This document shows positions 11,878-14,490 of a stretch of 14,490 nt of DNA, in pieces (the first letter of the stretch is position 1; each line of letters starts with the position of its first letter). The notes beneath the pieces are model-generated. The model did not search any database. It was not told the origin of the DNA and was given only the letters and a program-made list of their open reading frames with translations. The position numbers were made by a program, and so were the translations under genes. Origin of the DNA: Alphaproteobacteria bacterium (lineage in GTDB: Bacteria > Pseudomonadota > Alphaproteobacteria > JAEULC01); NCBI GenBank assembly GCA_020851015.1, contig JADZDN010000097.1, positions 1 through 14,490 on the forward strand, read 5' to 3'.

Positions 11878-14490
11878 ATGAACGATGCCGCCCCGGAAAA
11901 AGACGCGCCGCTGCGCTACGACATCCGCCTGCTCGGGCGCATCCTGGGCGAGACGCTGCGCGCGCAGGAGGGCGAGGCGGTGTTCGCGACGGTCGAGCGC
12001 ATCCGCCAGACCTCGGTGCGCTTCCATCGCGACGCCGATGCCGGCGCGCTCGACGAGCTGACCGCGGCGCTCGCCGGGCTGCCGCCGGACCAGGCGGTGC
12101 GCATCATCCGCGCCTTCGGCTATTTCTCGCATCTCTCCAACATCGCCGAGGACCAGCACCATATCCGGCGCACCCGCGCCCATGCGCTGGCCGGCTCGGC
12201 CCCGCGCGAGGGCAGCATGGCCTATGCGCTCGCCCATGCGCGCGATTCCGGCATCACGCGCGACGCGCTGCGGCGTTTCTTCGCCCATGCCGCCTGCCGG
12301 CCGGTGCTGACCGCGCATCCCACGGAGGTAAGGCGCCGCAGCGCGATCGACCGCGAGATGGAGGTGGCGCGCCTCTTGGCGGAGCGCGACCGCATCCAGT
12401 TCACGCCCGAGGAGCTGGTGCAGAACCGCAAGGCGCTGCGGCGCGCCATTCTGACCTTGTGGCAAACCAGCGTGCTGCGCGGCACGCGGCTGCGCGTGCT
12501 GGACGAGGTCAGCAACGGCCTGTCCTTCTACGACCACACCTTCCTGCGGGCGCTGCCGCGCTTCTACGAGGAGCTCGAGGACGGCATCGCCGCCGCCAGC
12601 CCGGACTGGGCCGGCATCGACCTGCCGTCCTTCCTGCGCATGGGAAGCTGGATCGGCGGCGACCGCGACGGCAATCCCTTCGTGACCGCCGAGGTGCTGC
12701 GCCAGGCTTTGGCGCTGCAGAGCCGGCGCGCGCTCGCCTACTACCTCGAGGAATTGCACCAGCTTGGCAGCGAATTGTCGCTGGACGGCCGCGTTGTCGG
12801 CGTTTCCCCGGCCCTGCGCGCGCTGGCCGACCGCTCGCCCGACCGCGCGCCGCAGCGCCAGGACGAGCCTGATCGCCGCGCGATCGTCGGCATCTACGCC
12901 CGTCTGGCGGCGACCGCCGCCGCGCTGGTCGGGCTCGAGGCGCCGCATCACGCGCTGGGTGCGGCCGAAGCCTATGGCGGCGCCGGCGATCTGCATGCCG
13001 ATCTCGACGCCATTCACGACTCGCTGGCGGCGAACGGATCGGGGCCGATCGCGCGCGGCCGACTGCGCCGCCTGCGCCGCGCGGTCGACGTCTTCGGCTT
13101 CCACCTCGCCGCGCTCGACCTGCGCCAGAATTCCGACGTGCACGAGCGCGTCGTGGCCGAGCTGCTGGAAACGGCGGGCCCCGGCACCGACTACCGCGCG
13201 CGCGACGAGCAGGCGCGCGTGGCGCTGCTGCTGGCCGAGCTCAAGACCGCGCGGCCGCTGGCCTCGGCGTTCCTCGCCTATTCCGACGAGACCGCCGGCG
13301 AGATGGCGATCGTGCGCGAAGCGGCCACGGCGCATCGGCGCTACGGCCCAGCCTCGGTCGAGAACTACGTCATCTCCAAGGCCGACGGCGTGTCCGATAT
13401 CCTCGAGGTGGCGCTGCTGCTGAAGGAGACCGGGCTGCTGCGTCCGCGCGACGGCGCGCTCGACGTCAACATCGTGCCGCTGTTCGAGACGATCGGCGAT
13501 TTGCGCAACTCGGGTCCGGTGATGGACCGGCTGCTCGCGCTGCCCGACTATCGCCGCCTGCTCGAGAGCCGCGGCAACCGCCAGGAGGTCATGCTCGGCT
13601 ATTCGGACAGCAACAAGGACGGCGGCTACCTCACCTCGACCTGGGAGCTCTACAAGGCCGAGATCGCGCTGGTCGCGACGTTCAAGCGCCACGGCGTCGG
13701 CCTGAGCCTGTTCCACGGCCGCGGCGGGTCGGTGGGGCGCGGCGGCGGGCCGAGCTACCAGGCGATCCTGGCCCAGCCCCCCGGCGCGGTGCAGGGCGCG
13801 ATCCGCGTGACCGAGCAGGGCGAGGTGATCGCCGCCAAGTACTCGAACCCCGAGGTCGGCCGGCGCAACCTCGAGATCCTCGCCGCCGCCACGCTCGAGG
13901 CGACGCTGCTGCAGGCCGACCAGCCGGCCGCGCGCCCCGAGCATCTCGCGGCGATGGAGGCGCTGTCGGCCCACGCCTTCCGCGCCTATCGCGCGCTGGT
14001 CTACGAGACCAAGGGCTTCGAGACCTATTTCTGGGAATCGACGGTGATCGGCGAGATCGCCAACCTGAACATCGGCAGCCGCCCGGCCTCGCGCAAGAAT
14101 TCGCGGCGCATCGACGACCTGCGCGCCATTCCCTGGGTGTTCAGCTGGTCGCAATGCCGGCTGATGCTGCCGGGCTGGTTCGGGTTCGGCGCCGCGGTCA
14201 AGGCGTGGCTGGCCGAGCGGCCCCGGGACGGGCTGGCGCTGCTCCAGCAGATGTACCGGCAATGGCCGTTCTTCCGCACGCTGCTGTCGAACACCGACAT
14301 GGTGCTGGCCAAGAGCGATATCGCGATCGCCACGCGCTACGCGGCGCTGGTGGCGGATGCCGGGCTGCGCGACGCGATCTTCGCGCGGCTCAAGGAGGAA
14401 TGGCAGGCCTCGATCGACGCCGTCCTGGCGATCACGCGGCAGAAGACGCTATTGCAGGACAACCCGCTGCTGGCGCGCTCGATCCGCAAC
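11878..14490 (+). CDS. ppc: Phosphoenolpyruvate carboxylase (3' end missing)
   Basis: This reading frame of 871 codons is open to the right edge of the window. PEP carboxylase adds bicarbonate to PEP, giving oxaloacetate and phosphate, and so refills the TCA cycle. All signature blocks are present in order: VLTAHPTE with catalytic H147, [15 protein letters not shown] near residue 260, [36 protein letters not shown] with K580, [15 protein letters not shown] (612-626) with R615 and R621, and [14 protein letters not shown] near the C-terminus. The visible end [10 protein letters not shown] corresponds to a region shortly before the usual C-terminus, so about 40-60 residues are missing. The plant-type N-terminal phosphorylation serine is absent, as expected for bacterial enzymes. 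ATG 11878 follows the CoA-transferase stop by 45 bp and has no Shine-Dalgarno. A 1254-codon opposite-strand frame across this region is a GC-bias shadow. Confidence 0.96.
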   Translation, partial: MNDAAPEKDAPLRYDIRLLGRILGETLRAQEGEAVFATVERIRQTSVRFHRDADAGALDELTAALAGLPPDQAVRIIRAFGYFSHLSNIAEDQHHIRRTRAHALAGSAPREGSMAYALAHARDSGITRDALRRFFAHAACRPVLTAHPTEVRRRSAIDREMEVARLLAERDRIQFTPEELVQNRKALRRAILTLWQTSVLRGTRLRVLDEVSNGLSFYDHTFLRALPRFYEELEDGIAAASPDWAGIDLPSFLRMGSWIGGDRDGNPFVTAEVLRQALALQSRRALAYYLEELHQLGSELSLDGRVVGVSPALRALADRSPDRAPQRQDEPDRRAIVGIYARLAATAAALVGLEAPHHALGAAEAYGGAGDLHADLDAIHDSLAANGSGPIARGRLRRLRRAVDVFGFHLAALDLRQNSDVHERVVAELLETAGPGTDYRARDEQARVALLLAELKTARPLASAFLAYSDETAGEMAIVREAATAHRRYGPASVENYVISKADGVSDILEVALLLKETGLLRPRDGALDVNIVPLFETIGDLRNSGPVMDRLLALPDYRRLLESRGNRQEVMLGYSDSNKDGGYLTSTWELYKAEIALVATFKRHGVGLSLFHGRGGSVGRGGGPSYQAILAQPPGAVQGAIRVTEQGEVIAAKYSNPEVGRRNLEILAAATLEATLLQADQPAARPEHLAAMEALSAHAFRAYRALVYETKGFETYFWESTVIGEIANLNIGSRPASRKNSRRIDDLRAIPWVFSWSQCRLMLPGWFGFGAAVKAWLAERPRDGLALLQQMYRQWPFFRTLLSNTDMVLAKSDIAIATRYAALVADAGLRDAIFARLKEEWQASIDAVLAITRQKTLLQDNPLLARSIRN

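Noticed and set aside
10551..12872. A 773-codon + strand frame across the CoA-transferase and ppc genes
   Set aside because: Out of frame with both identified genes, dominated by R/A/G/P, and it starts in the repeat element.
10498..14262. A 1254-codon open frame on the - strand opposite the CoA-transferase and ppc genes
   Set aside because: Its translation is rich in R, A, G, Q, H and D with no recognisable domain. It crosses the intergenic repeat and two well-identified + strand genes, as expected from codon bias in high-GC DNA.

Overview
The window is GC-rich, densely coding DNA in which every recognisable gene lies on the + strand. It looks like a chromosomal segment of an alphaproteobacterium. 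The reasons are the AapJ/AapQ/AapM general amino-acid transporter proteins, the alphaproteobacterial-type monothiol glutaredoxin, the strong GC bias (it opens very long empty reading frames on the opposite strand), and a dispersed intergenic repeat with the core TTCGACAGGCTCAGG. I cannot name the genus from sequence alone. No tRNA, rRNA, insertion sequence, phage gene or CRISPR array is visible.

Layout. 1-261: the 3' part of a monothiol (CGFS) glutaredoxin. 284-1264: a ketopantoate-reductase family protein. 1366-3228: a multi-pass DUF4153 membrane protein with visibly lower GC. 3229-3394: an intergenic region with a strong two-part hairpin followed by a plausible sigma-70 promoter. 3395-7846: an amino-acid ABC transporter operon (aapJ, aapQ, aapM). 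It lacks its ATPase gene, and a Bcr/CflA-type MFS exporter is translationally coupled to its end. A 15-bp tandem repeat carrying in-frame stop codons separates aapJ from aapQ. 7919-10437: a thiamine-diphosphate enzyme of the acetolactate-synthase-like group, followed 29 bp later by an arginase/agmatinase-fold protein whose active site departs from the family at three key positions. 10438-10596: a repeat-rich intergenic region. 10597-11832: a CaiB/BaiF (class III) CoA-transferase. 11878-14490: phosphoenolpyruvate carboxylase, running off the right edge.

How the genes fit together. AapJ should capture amino acids in the periplasm and AapQ/AapM should form the channel, with an ATPase supplied from elsewhere. 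The MFS protein overlaps aapM by 4 bp, so it is probably co-expressed with uptake. The ThDP enzyme and ureohydrolase-like protein look like a two-gene unit acting on a 2-keto acid and a guanidino- or amide-type substrate, but their substrates cannot be read from the sequence. The CoA-transferase and PEP carboxylase are separate transcription units in central or acyl-CoA metabolism. Each has a -10-like box 6-7 bases from its ATG and no Shine-Dalgarno sequence, which suggests leaderless transcripts.

Most of the window is ordinary housekeeping and transport. The best candidates for something undescribed are the ThDP enzyme/atypical ureohydrolase pair and the ATPase-less aap operon with its coupled exporter.
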